64,000 bases of DNA, taken from positions 17,979,750 to 18,043,749 of the forward strand of contig CM073551.1 in NCBI GenBank assembly GCA_037074615.1, written 5' to 3'. The stretch comes from Leucaena leucocephala. Its lineage: Eukaryota > Streptophyta > Magnoliopsida > Fabales > Fabaceae. Every line of letters starts with the position of its first letter. The first letter of the stretch is position 1. Below the pieces are notes generated by a model. The model saw only the letters and a list, made by a program, of their open reading frames with translations. It did no database searches and had not been told where the DNA came from. Shown in pieces: positions 36,301 through 47,106 of this stretch. A program made the translations under genes and the position numbers.

Positions 36301-37255
36301 AGATGTCACTTGAGGTTGTGACTGAAAAACATTTTGCAGAAAATAAATGCTCCTCCTGTTCATCTGCAACATGAGCTTCTGTCATTTGTTGAGGTGTGTT
36401 TTTGCATATTTTAGCAATATGCCCAAGCTGCTTGCATTTATTGCACTTGACATCTGGCCTCCTCCAACATTTGAATGGTGGATGACCCTTCTTTCCACAG
36501 TGTTCGCAAGGAGGAAAATCACGCTTATTATTTTCTCCCTCCTTTTGATCAGAAATGTCCTCCTTTCTCCCTCTCTGACTAACCTGCAACTTGGCTTGCA
36601 ATGCTCCTTCAACAGACCCTTCCTGCCTCATGTGCCTTCTTTGTTCCTGTGCTTGCAAGGCACTCAAAAGTTCTGCCAAGGTTATGATCGACAGATCTTT
36701 TGAATTCTCCAAGGCTGAGATGGTTGTTTCAAACCTTTCAGGAATGGTAACCAGTAGCTTCTGCACTATTCTGGAGTCGGCAAATTCTCCCCCCAGCAGC
36801 CTCACCTTATTTGCAATTCCTAGAAGTTTATCTGAATATTCTTGGATAGTTTCAGATTCCTTCATCTTTTGCAATTCGAATTCCCTTACAAGATTCAGCA
36901 TCTGCATCCCTTTGATCTTCTCATCTCCTTCATACTCTTGTTTGAGATAATCCCAGATTGCCTTAGCTGTCTTTAGGGTCATAATTCTTGTGAAAATGGC
37001 TAGAGAAACAGCAGAGAACAAATAGGACTTGGCTTTCGACTTTCTCTGCTTCTTTTCTTTGTGACTTCGTAGTTGAGCTATTGTAGGATTTTCTGGCAAA
37101 GGAGGAATCTCATAATCCTCCTCAACGGCTTCCCAAAGATCATTTGCATCTAGATAAGCCTCCATTTTTACTGCCCACATATGGTAATTTAGGCCATCAA
37201 AAACTGGAGGGGCTATGGCAGTAAAAGAGGTTTCAGCTTGCGTAGAGGTTTGCAT
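33377..37255 (-). CDS. copia gag-pol polyprotein, 1292 aa, uninterrupted
   Basis: Domain order is copia type: gag (residues 10-230), two zinc knuckles (C250-C263, C271-C284), aspartic protease DSGC at 322-325, integrase H2C2 (H450, H455, C483, C486) and DDE triad D513, D576, E612 (35 residues between the last two), RT with YVDD at 979-982, RNase H (CSDSDWGG ... STAEAEF) and a normal end (TKALPRDKFEEMRMKLGM). All key residues are present and no stop or shift is seen. Starts at the ATG 62 bases inside the 5' LTR and stops 12 bases before the 3' LTR. It may be able to move on its own; activity is inference. Confidence 0.95.
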   Translation of the reverse strand: MQTSTQAETSFTAIAPPVFDGLNYHMWAVKMEAYLDANDLWEAVEEDYEIPPLPENPTIAQLRSHKEKKQRKSKAKSYLFSAVSLAIFTRIMTLKTAKAIWDYLKQEYEGDEKIKGMQMLNLVREFELQKMKESETIQEYSDKLLGIANKVRLLGGEFADSRIVQKLLVTIPERFETTISALENSKDLSIITLAELLSALQAQEQRRHMRQEGSVEGALQAKLQVSQRGRKEDISDQKEGENNKRDFPPCEHCGKKGHPPFKCWRRPDVKCNKCKQLGHIAKICKNTPQQMTEAHVADEQEEHLFSAKCFSVTTSSDIWLVDSGCTSHMTSNRELFIDLEDVAGITAKIGNGDKMKVRGKGTIVLQTSSGIKKISDVLFVPEVDQNLLSVGQLVDRGFEVFFKDRMCLISDAHGHLLFKVKMKNRCFSLDLTDVDQRAHVVISNETELWHKRLGHCNEFVLQDLSKKDVVQGVPSLEPLKTICKSCQYGKQTKLPFPQSAWRATQKLQLIHTDLCGPMSKPSLNGNLYYIAFIDDLTRMCWIYFLRFKTEVAEVFWNFKVWIEKQSGCKIQTLRSDNGTEYTSNKFTKFCEEAGIEHQLTAPYTPQQNGVSERKNRTIMEMSRCMLHEKDLPKMFWAETANTAVFLQNRLPTKALQGKTPFEAWYGYKPSLTNLKVFGCICYALVPQVKRDKLDKRADTGIFIGYSSVSKAYKVFLPESGKIVISRDVQFAELEKWHWEEKRSIPDNGSLSSRTSPLDETIDDIPVRDTRLLSDVYQRCNVSLVEPKYFVDAVKDPNWIDAMQEELKMIEKNQTWVLVVKPEHKKVIGVKWVFRTKLNADGSINKYKARLVVKGYAQVYGEDFTDTFAPVARLDTIRLILAMAAQKGWIVWQLDVKSAFLNGYLEEEIFVEQPEGFAVQGQEDKVYLLKKALYGLKQAPRAWYSRINEHLQSLGFTRSLNESTLYIKHSHADLLIVSLYVDDLLVTGSNIEQVDSFKQDMQKVFEMTDLGAMSYFLGLEIKQDQQGIFINQQKYAKEILNRFGMEGCKAIDTPINQKEKLTKNDAAEKTEESIYRGLVGCLMYLTATRPDILYGVSVLSRFLHCATVNHYKAAKRVLRYLKGTLDYGIQYKRNQAFKLEGCSDSDWGGSLDDMKSTSGYCFTLSSGVFSWSSKKQEVVAQSTAEAEFIAANAAVKQAIWLRKMLIDLQIMQQESTPIYVDNQAAIAISKNPVFHGKTKHFNIKLYFIRDVQQSGEVTLTYCRTSDQVADIFTKALPRDKFEEMRMKLGMCSY

Positions 37256-37301
37256 TTTGGCTCACTCAGTGTTTATCTCACAGGTCCCTCAAGATAAAAA
37301 A

Positions 37302-37314
37302 GGCTTTGATACCA
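37302..37314 (-). other. primer-binding site of the copia element
   Basis: TGGTATCAAAGCC on the element strand, three bases past the 5' LTR. One mismatch to the usual initiator Met tRNA site (A for G), a common variant. Confidence 0.85.
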
Positions 37315-37317
37315 CTT

Positions 37318-37618
37318 TGAAGGCTTAAAAAAAACTGAGAAGAAAAATAAGGAGAAGGAGCTCTGAAGATATTTCTGTGAACGTACATCTTATTGAATCT
37401 GAACTTGGGGTATTTAAATACATCAAAAACATGATAATGGGAAAAATCTGCTAAAAATCAGCTACGTTAACGACCCACTAAATCAGAAATAGTAAATGGC
37501 TAAATAATAGGAACAAACTTTGACAAATTCAAACTATATTAAATTTAATTTTCAAACAGCAACTAAGTCCAAAATATCAGCAGCAAATTGACGTCAGCTA
37601 GTGAGGCATATCTCAACA
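37318..37618 (-). repeat. 5' LTR of the copia element
   Basis: 301 bp, TGTTGAGA...AGCCTTCA on the element strand. Confidence 0.95.
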
Positions 37619-38100
37619 GTTGGAAATAATGTAAATATTATGTAAGGGTATGTCAAAGAAAGAAGCGTCTGTCTGACATGACTTTTAGTTATGTAAGGGT
37701 GTGTTAAAGAAATAAATATTTTTCTGACATAATTTTTGGTTGTGTAAGGATGTATCAAAGAAAGAAACGTCTTTCTGACATAACTCTTGGATCTTAAGAA
37801 CATATGTTTAAAAGGTATGTCTTGTGTCCTTCTACAATCTATAAAAACAGGTTGTTAACGAAAGATTAATAACAGATGATTGTTGAGATCTTTATCTTTT
37901 TGTATAATTTATCTCGCTGAGTTCTATCATCTTTTGTTAATTCTGTCACCCTGTATCTTTACAGGAAGAGTTCGTTTAATCCTAGGAATGTCGTTTCTTA
38001 ATTTACTGAGGGATTGCAGAATATTTCTTAAGGACGATATCCTCAGATGCTACTCAAACTATATACTTTATTATTTTATAGATTTTACCAACCGAAGGGG
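37619..38100 (+). mobile_element. candidate relic LTR with repeated upstream motifs
   Basis: The 51-bp array is followed by CTATAAAAACAGG (TATA-like, about 37840) and a leader-like stretch. This order (repeats, TATA box, short leader) resembles the U3-R of copia LTRs. No partner LTR or target duplication found, so this is tentative. Confidence 0.35.
37639..37791. repeat. three tandem copies of a 51-bp unit
   Basis: Copies at 37639-37689, 37690-37740 and 37741-37791, each starting TRTGTAAGG and holding AAAGAAA and TCTGACAT. Copies differ at several sites, so the array is not new. Confidence 0.88.
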
Positions 38101-40107
38101 ATGAACCAAATATAAATGGGCTTTTTTCCCCTCTTAATTATGAAAATTATTGAGATATGCTTTTTCTACTTTTCAAGAAACAAGTTAAAGTTAGTCACTT
38201 TCTGAATATTAAGAGTCGGAAATTAGATTATAAAATTTCAAATATATATGTTCTTGCTTGCAATTTGTTGACTGTTACCTGAGATTAAACGTTAAAAAAT
38301 TTGAATATTTGGCCCCAACCCACCGTTTTGAGCTAGCCTTGAGGATTATACTTACTCATATATATAATCAACAAATTAACTCAGTAGAAAAGTGTATTGT
38401 ATTTAGACCAAAATAAACGTATCAATTACTTCTGTAATTCTATTTGTAAGTAATTTTTCATATGTTTTATAACTAAAAAAAATTTAAATTGTTCATTATC
38501 TCTATTTTAAAATTTAATTTTTCAATTTTACTGTTATTTCGTATACATTTCATCCGAAGAGTATAAAGTTAAAATAATAAATAAAAGATAAAATTATATA
38601 TTTATATTAAAAAAATTTAATGAGGTGACAAAAAATCTTCTATTTATATATATATATCTTATAATGGGAAAAATTGTGAAAAATGTATGTCATTTTTTAC
38701 ATCTCATGTAGTTTGTTTTAAAATATCATTTGGGCTGACTTATATGAGAAAAATAATTTTAATAGGACATTTTTCAGTTTTTTCTCATAAAAAAATTAAT
38801 AAAGTCAGTGATAAAATTTTTGTTGGCGAAATTGACAAAGGGTAGCGATTCAGAAATTAAGAAAAAGGGTGCCAAAGATGAATAATGGATTAATGGTGAC
38901 TGATGAGAGTTCAAATTCTCTTTTATACAAAAAAATTGGTTATCTACATTTTTTTTTTGGACTGAGCTGTCTATATTATTTAGAGAGGAGAAAATTAATC
39001 CACAGATTATAATTTATGTCAATTTTAAATTAGATTCTTATAATTTATTTTGTTTGGATAAAACCTTACTATTTAATCAGATAATTTAATTTATACCCTT
39101 TATAAAATTTCATTTATCAAAATACATAGGTGTTAAAGTCAAATGAGATCAAGAAAATTCTATAAAGTACATAAAATTTTATAAATTAAAACTAACGAAT
39201 TTAATATTTAAAGACGAACAGCTATAATGAATTAAACTATAAGGAACTAATTTGAACAAAATAAACTAAAAAATCTAGATATGAAATTGAGGTAAACTAT
39301 TTTTTTTCTATAAAAATTTTTAGAAAGAGGTTAGGCTTATTCATTATCTAAAAGCAGGATAAAATCTCATTCCTCTTAAGCGATATCAATATCGAGTAGG
39401 ACAAGCCGTATATTATTCTTATACGTAAATTTAGGCATCCAAGAGTTAGGATGCTCTCCAAATATTGTAACTAGAACTATAATAAAATAATATTTCTCAT
39501 AAATTAAATACGTTTTAAATAATCATACGTCTCACCCCTTCCCATTTCAACCTATATTAAATTGAGGTAAACTAGATATAAACACATGCAGATTTCTTTT
39601 CCCTTCAGAAAATTAAGAAAATATTTTAAATAATTTGTTTTTGGATGAATCATGAACTGACAGCAAATTAGCTTGGCCTTCATAAACTTCAAATGTGGGC
39701 CCACCTATACAAGCGAAATGGAACAATTCTCTGACGAGCATGCGTGGACGGTGACGAAGGAAACGAAACGACGTAGCTTTGGCTTCCTCTTTCACCGTTA
39801 ATTCCCCTCCAATGTCTCTCCTCTCGTGTAACGATCTCCACTCTAAGATTTGAATCTCGGGCTATGCTATTTCTACTTCGCTGTAATTCTTCTTTCCCCA
39901 GTTTCCAATCTTTATCCATCTTCTTAATTGCAACTGGGTTGATTCGCAATTAGACAATAACTTGGGTAAGACGAATTGATTGAAATAGAAACTCGGATTT
40001 GTTGTTATTTTGTTGCCTTTGTTTCTTGTTTTAATTTATTGCTATTGAGTTTGCGCTTGATAATGTATATTTATTCAATTTCTTGCATTTGGCAGAAATT
40101 GGTTTCA
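38101..40107. other. AT-rich spacer, then leader of the hydrolase gene
   Basis: 38101-39640 is AT-rich with no recognisable gene. About 39690-39965 is GC-richer and probably the first non-coding exon: a donor gtaag at 39966 and an acceptor ggcag at 40095 would remove a 130-nt leader intron just before the start codon. Confidence 0.55.
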
Positions 40108-43100
40108 ATGGCGCAAGAGCGGAATCCACGTAATGGGGAATCAAGCACACCATTGATGGTAAGACATAATTTTCCGCCCTTTTATGCCACTCTTTAACTT
40201 TTAGAATCAATTTTCCATGAATGGTTGTTTCTTTATATTTTAATGAACTGAGATGGTTCAAGATGGGTGTCCTAATTATAAGAAAGAATACCAATAAGGT
40301 TGAGCCTTTTACTCGTACAAATTTCTTACCGATCATTTTACATGCAGGGTGATAATTATGATGGGGTTATTCCTCAGCTGTTTACGTCTGTACCAGCTCT
40401 GAATGAAGCGGCTTCTTATTTAGCACAAACAACATCCTACTTTACCCGTTGTTTTTCTGATTACGCGGGTAAGTTTGATTTATCCAATTTGTGAATCATG
40501 TAGTTTATACAGTTTCTTCTTTACAAAGTTTTTGGGGAGAATTTTGCAGCCAATCACTCTTAACTATCTACGAAGTTGGATTGGTTGAGGCTTTTTGTAT
40601 GAGAGAAAAGTGAATATTCTTGAGTTCATCTGCTTTCATATTACTGAAGAAAAATTTATTTCAGTAGTATACTTTTGAACTGTTGCGTTTTGCATGCCAA
40701 ATAGAAATGTTGCAATAGTTATGTACTTATGTTGCTTTAGAACGTCAACTTCAAGATATGAAACTATACCTGTTTAGGCAAAGAGTGAGATTGCTAATTT
40801 AAAAGCTTATTTTGGCCCTTGAGACCTTATAGGAACTCAGTTTTAGCAAGTTTTTCATTAACTATATCACATCCAACTAATTTAAAATTTTTTATTCTTC
40901 AAGTTGTTTATTTCTAGAATTCAATATACTGAACAACAGCTGTGAAAGTTGTATATTTTTGCTTGACACATAATTTTATATCTAATCACTTTCAAGAAAT
41001 TTTTTGATCTTTTCCCCCTAGTTTTTGAAGTCTTCATGACTGCTGTGGTCTGGATGTAGAATTCAGTAATCTTGATAAAATTTGATTTTAGTATATCTCT
41101 GGTAGACTATCCAACTACTGAATCCAAAGGATCTTCATAACTGACCTTGTTCTAATCTCTTCATAAACTTTTGAGGCTGTTGCTTGGCATTTGCGACTTT
41201 GGTTTTTCTTACATCACGGATGCATTTTATTCATAATGTCTTTATTTCACACTCTTTTTTCATTGAGCTGAGCATTGCTTAAGTGTTTTATTTACAGTAG
41301 AGTACTCCCCCGGAGAATCCCATGCTGGCATTCAGATGCAGAGATTTTCTTCTGGAGTGACTGAGGCATCTTCTGCTACAGCTACTGAGCAAATATCTTC
41401 TGCTGGAAACTGTTTAAGAAATACCGAATCATCAAGTACAACTTCAGCACCCTCACATATGCAGGATGAAATCACAAGGACTTCTGTAGGAGATCCATCA
41501 CAAAATTCTGGCACGCTCATAGTTTCAAATCATACTGGTCAAAGTGGCATTTCTATTTTCCAGAGGTAATGTTTGCTAACTGCCTCTATTTGTGAGTATA
41601 TTTGATGATAACTGCCTCCACTTGTGCACACACCTATGATTCACTTGCCAAGGTGGTTTTAGGGGTGCCATGCCATCCTCCGCATATGCAATTTTCCACA
41701 TCATCACCCATGCAACCTTCAGTGTCATTCTTCATGTAAGCATTCTTAGCACAACTTGATCAAGCCTTGACATTTTAGCACATAAGGATCACCTTGAACT
41801 CTTTGGAGGTCTGGGACGATTTGGGCTTCTTCTTGATGGATGGACTTCATGCCTTGCAAATCCATGCCTTGCTCTTGATCTCTCTCATCCTTGGCTTTGA
41901 AGTTGGGCTTTTGCACAAATTGGACATGGATGACTTGGGTTTTAGTTTTCACGTCGAAATGAGAATCTTTATGCATCCCATGTATGCCTGGGGCTTGCTC
42001 TTGGGCCACTTGTAGAATGTGGATCTCTTGTGGGACTTGTAGGTCGTGTGGGATGTATGGAGCTTGCAGGATGCATGCTACATTACTTTCAATATTAGAA
42101 TATATGATAAATTGAACTAATATATTTTCATCATTTTTATATATGGGTTCATTGGTATATAATAGAACCTATTAGTGTGATATCTATCTAACATCTATAT
42201 GACATTGGTACTTTGGACCATACATCTTAATTGAAATAATTAGAAGATACTTGGAAACAGTTAATGGTAATATCTGCCCCGCCCCAAACCAATATATATA
42301 TATATATATATATGGTTCATGCTTTGTACTCTTCTTAATGAGGCTATCATGGGAACGAATTATGTTGTTTGTGTTTCTCTACTTGTCATGTAAACTCATA
42401 GCATTGATTTCTACATCTAAATTTCTGATATGGGGCCACTGGAATATGATTTGATAACTTCAGCCTTATCGAGAGAGCTCGAAGGACTGTACGTGGTTCT
42501 GCAGATGATATTGGTTGGCTTCAACGCGATCCTGACATGCCTCCAGTAGAAGATGGTACGGAGAGGTTCAGGGAAATTTTTGACAACATCAGGTACACAC
42601 CCTTTTTGGATCTTCTTGTCTTGGTTTGATCTGCTGGATAGTGTTATTTTGTTGCCTCAGCTTTTTCTACATTGGTCAGGCATGGTGTTCACAAGTTACA
42701 GAATTCAATGGTTTACTTACTAATTCCAGGTAAATTTGTGATTTATCTTTAAAATACTGATTGTAGCAAAGATCATGGATATCCATGATAGTGTCCCTCC
42801 CCTTTGTCTCACTGTGGGCAGGGGTATGAGAGATGTAGCTGTAGGGAGACTTTCTGCATGTGTGACCACCTAGAACATTATAATCATCTATATTTATTTA
42901 TTGATATTGATTATAAACCACTGTGTTACATTCTTTGGCAACAGGTCTTTTTAGTAACCATGGACCACTGTACTTTGTCAATACAAAGGCCAGTTTCTCA
43001 AAGATGGGTTTAACCTGTCATATTGCAAAGATTCACAGTGAGGTATATTACTAGAGTAATTAATGCAATTTTAATAATTAATATTAAATGATTCTAATAA

Positions 43101-45323
43101 TTAAAAGAAAGTGTATTTTTTGTGTACATTATATGTATTTGTCTTTGTCAGTGTGTTATACTTGCTATTACTGAATGTTGATTGATCATTTATCAGTCTT
43201 CAGTTGAGAAAAATGCCAAAGAGATAAAAGAGTACATAGAGGAAATTTACTGGGGCTCCAATAAACGTGTTTTGCTTCTTGGGCATAGCAAGGGAGGAGT
43301 AGATGCAGCCGCTGCTTTATCATTGTATTGGTCTGACTTGAAAGATAAAGTTGCTGGATTGGCATTAGCACAAAGTCCATATGGTGGTAGCCCTATAGCT
43401 TCAGACCTTTTGCGAGAAGGACAGCTTGGGGATTATGTAAATTTACGGAAACTTACAGAGATTCTTATCTGTAGAATAATGAAGGTACGCGGAGTTACCT
43501 TTTCCTTTTCTTTTTTTCCTTTTTCACTTGTGTTGGATTGTTTAGCAAGGATCTTGTTGTCATTTATGTATTGATTTAGTAAATAAAACCCAGGATTTGT
43601 TGTGGAAGTAGTTGTAACTAGCTGATCATCTGATGTGGGACCAATGGCAAAGAGAAAGAGGGGGAGAGGGTAAGGAGAAGAAGGATATAGATAAAGACTC
43701 CGGAAATACCTTAATTATCAAATTAAGGTTAACCAATTGGATAGTATAGTTTTCCCCTGTTCATCTATTATCCACAATTTGGAAATAATTACTTAATGCT
43801 CTATTCCTATTCATCATTATTATCTCTTCAATAAACTTACAGAAATGGAAACATAAGGCAAACGATCATACACATATGTACCTCATATCTTCCTTTCTCA
43901 TGTTTTCTTCTTGCCATTTCCATTCTATTCTTTCCAGATCCCATCCTATCTTCGTGGCTTGGCATAAGTTGCACCTTAGATAGAGAAAGAAATTAATGAG
44001 AGGCTAAGTTACTTAGTTAGCCTCCTAAACTCAACTCTAGTTTATAGACGGAATAAAGTTACGTATATGTAGCACATTCTACTAGCACTTGGAATAACAA
44101 TAAAAAGTTCAACGATTTTGTTTTGAGTAAGGAGTTAAGGCAATATGGCCAAGTGATGTTTGTGCAGGCTTCTACTGGGGCTTCTACTGTCCATCTTTAC
44201 AAAGGAATGCAGGGAATTTTGAATAAAATGTTTCCGGCATTTGGTGTGTCCCTTGTTGATTTATAAGGGGACTGGAAATCTCTATTGAGCTAATATGTGT
44301 TTAGTTTATAAACCTTGCTATTGAGGTTTCCTTATCCTCGTTTGATGTATTCTATTTCTTCCGTCAAATAATTTCTTCTCTATTTTCTATCAGTTAATTG
44401 CTTTCTTCATTTGGTTTTCTTTTAGTTTCAAATTGTTGCCTTACTCAAAACATCCAATGATATTATATAAAAAGAATAAAACCATCTCGCCCTTGAACGA
44501 AAGGGTTAATATGAATTTCATCCAAAGCTGTTAGCTGTACCAAGCTTGCATTGTTTCACTTTATGAGTCTGGTGCATGGTAGTTATGTGCTGACATCTTA
44601 TTTACTCATTTATTATGAATGTGTTCAAGAGTTATTTCATGTAAATCCCAATTGATTTATGTATTGGTCTCATATACTAAACGGAATAAGGTCATTATAT
44701 GATGGAAGCAGCTGGTTTTAATTTATTGTCATAGTTTTCTGCATGTACTTAATGGGGTGATATAAGCAGCCTGATAAACTATCTCTTTCTACTATACAAG
44801 GTTACTTTCTGTATTGAACTTATTTTTTGTTGCAAAGGGTGACATGCGTGCTTTGGAAGACCTGACATATGAGAGGAGGAGGGAATTTTTAAAGGAGCAC
44901 CCACTGCCAAAAGAACTACCTGTGGTTTCTCTGCATACTGAGGCCGGCATTTCTCCGGCTGTTTTAGCCACATTATCTCATGTTGCCCATGCTGAACTAC
45001 CCATGAATCCTTTATCAGCCGGGGAACCTGCTAAACTCCCCGTAGTGATGCCTTTAGGAGCGGCAATGGCTGCTTGTGCCCAGCTGCTTCAGGTGAGGTA
45101 TGGCGAGAAGAGCGACGGGCTCGTGACTTGCAGAGACGCAGAAGTTCCAGGATCTGTGGTGGTACGGCCTGAACGAAAAGTGGATCATGCTTGGATGGTT
45201 TATTCTTCACTAAAAGATGACACTTTAGAAGGAGATGCATCTCAGGTTTGTGAGGCTCTCTTGACTCTTCTTGTAGAAGTTGGACAGAAAAAGAAGCATG
45301 AGCTTGCAATGAAAGATGAATGA
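40108..45323 (+). CDS. alpha/beta-hydrolase superfamily protein, uncharacterised plant family
   Basis: Eight exons: 40108-40158, 40348-40468, 41298-41565, 42464-42592, 42680-42729, 42945-43042, 43197-43484, 44838-45323. All are GT-AG, phases close, 496 aa. The N-terminal third is Ser/Thr-rich and low in structure. The hydrolase core carries the nucleophile elbow GHSKGG (Ser 270) after strand RVLLL, with likely Asp 428 (KSDGLV) and His 452 (VDHAWM), which completes a Ser-Asp-His triad. ALAQSPYGGSPIA follows the elbow as in lipase-like folds. The leader intron and the ATG at the start of a purine-rich exon support the chosen start. No signal peptide or membrane helix is obvious, so probably soluble. 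Substrate unknown. Intron 3 carries possible transposon debris. Confidence 0.88.
41640..42080 (-). mobile_element. possible retroelement debris in hydrolase intron 3
   Basis: This part of the intron has higher GC than its surroundings and an open antisense frame of 87 codons rich in Gln, His and Lys. It resembles linker regions of degenerate retroelement polyproteins, but no domain motif can be named. Confidence 0.25.
42292..42313. repeat. (TA)n microsatellite
   Basis: About eleven TA units in intron 3 of the hydrolase gene. Confidence 0.9.
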
Positions 45324-46149
45324 ATCATGCGAATTAGGCTTTGCATTTCTTTCGTGTTTTGTACCTGTACATATATATATACTTACATACTCAGGATTTA
45401 TTTTTTCCTTAGTCCTGGCAAAAATCAATGCGATGAAGTTTAGTATAGATGAAAATGTAGATTCAGATGATGTAAAACTTATCCTTGCAAACAAGGAGAC
45501 TAATGTTTCTTTTTTTCTTGAAAAAAAGTAGTAATTTGTTATTTATCTATTCTATAAAAATATAAGTTATTTTGTGTTTAGTTACAATTGCAAAAAATTG
45601 TTTTTATTTACAGTTGCTTCTCAAAATAATGAAAAAACGTTTTTATTTCAAATTCTGATTATTTTAAAAAGATTAGACAAACATCTTAAAATTTCTCAAA
45701 AATGATTTTAAAAAAATAAGTGACTTTTTTCATAATAATAATACCCTAAAAAATTTAAAAAATATATTAAAATTACACACACAATATCTAAATCCAATTA
45801 TATATATAAGATGGGTTTAATTAGTTAGGTAAGGCCTTATCTAAAACTTTTGAGATTAAACTTTTAGAGGAGGGTGACTATTTTTTAAGTTAAGTCTAGA
45901 TATTCAATGTTGGAAGCAATAATTAATTCTAACGCACCATAGACTCTTAGAAAGGGCTTTAATGATAGTTATGAGATTTTTTTCATACAAACCGTAGAAA
46001 TATATTTAATCGCATTCTATTTGTTTTGTAAAATAGTTTATGTCAAATAAGATTTAAGCAATTTTAATTTAGGAAAAATTCTTTTGACCATAGAAAATGC
46101 TAATAAATGTTCACAAGAGACATTAAAGTGTCAAAAGTTAAATGCATGA
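45324..46149. other. 3' flank of the hydrolase gene
   Basis: AT-rich; a probable 3' UTR in the first 200 bases. No gene seen. Confidence 0.5.
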
Positions 46150-46915
46150 CTAAGTGTATGTTTGGATATAATCTAAGGTTTTAAAAGGGCTTTTAACTTA
46201 AATATTAATTTTTTTTTAAAAATAAACAGTCATATTTATCTAAAAGGGCTTATGGACCAAACGATGATTTAAAACCATAATTTTAAATAAATTCCTAGGA
46301 ATAATTTCTAAAATAGTAAAAGAGCTTATAGACTGCCTAATTACTATTTTGCCCTTATTTTATCCTACTCTCTCTCCTCTCTTCCGTCGCCTGGCCTTCT
46401 TCTCAATGCTTTCGCAGTTGGTCTTCTTCATGCCGTCGCAGCTGGTATTTTTTGTCACCCTCGAAGCTAGTCTTCTTTGTCGCCATCATCGTTGGGCTTC
46501 ACCGTAACCGTTGTCACTAGCGTTTGCTTCAAGTTCTTTGTTGTCTTTTCCTTCGGCTTATGGATCTGTGTCGTCTTCTCTTTCTCCATGGAGCCGTGCC
46601 GTTGTCAAGCTATGCAAGTGAGAAGATGAGATTAGAGAGAGAAAAAGAGAGAAGATTAGAGAGAGAGCTAGGAGAGAGAGAATAAGATGAGACGAGAGAG
46701 AGATCTGACATGCTGGGAGGGAGACGATGAACAGTGTTGTACAATTTTTTTTATCTCATACTTTTTTTGACAATTTTTCAATCACAAAAGTCCTTCTAGT
46801 AATAACTATCCAAACATTTATTTATTCAGAATTACTTTTTTTCTAAAAGTTGTCTAAGAATTCTTTTTTCTATAAGATATTTTTCAAAAGTCTATCCAAG
46901 CATATCCTTAATGAG
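46150..46915. mobile_element. GA-rich TIR element, copy 2 (about 765 bp)
   Basis: Left end AAGTGTATGTTTGGATAT and right end (reverse complement AAGGATATGCTTGGATAG) form imperfect terminal inverted repeats. The interior holds a GC-richer block (46375-46610, rich in CTTCTTC and CGTCGC) and a GA-rich tract (46620-46705). No transposase frame, so non-autonomous. Sequence blocks recur at 25430 and 47107. Target duplication unclear. Confidence 0.6.
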
Positions 46916-47106
46916 TTTTTGAAAAGCACTTTTGTGAAGAACGTCTCTATTTTGTGAATAACGGATAATTTGTTGTTTCGAATGACTATTCTATCTTCTA
47001 AAAAATTATAAATATTACCACATTTAAGTTGGCATATATCAGAGATTAACGGGGAAAAAAACTGTTTGAGCACTCTTTATAGTGCTTCAAAGTTTTTATC
47101 CACTCT

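Larger units (their letters stand above)
33065..37618 (-). mobile_element. intact Ty1/copia LTR retrotransposon, 4554 bp
   Basis: LTRs of 300 bp (33065-33364) and 301 bp (37318-37618) differ only by one A in an A-run. A perfect 5-bp target duplication GTTGG flanks it (33060-33064, 37619-37623). Primer site, purine tract and one unbroken polyprotein frame are present. A TATA-like TATTTAAATA lies in the LTR. It inserted just behind the PKS fragment, antisense to it. Very recent, apparently complete. Confidence 0.97.
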
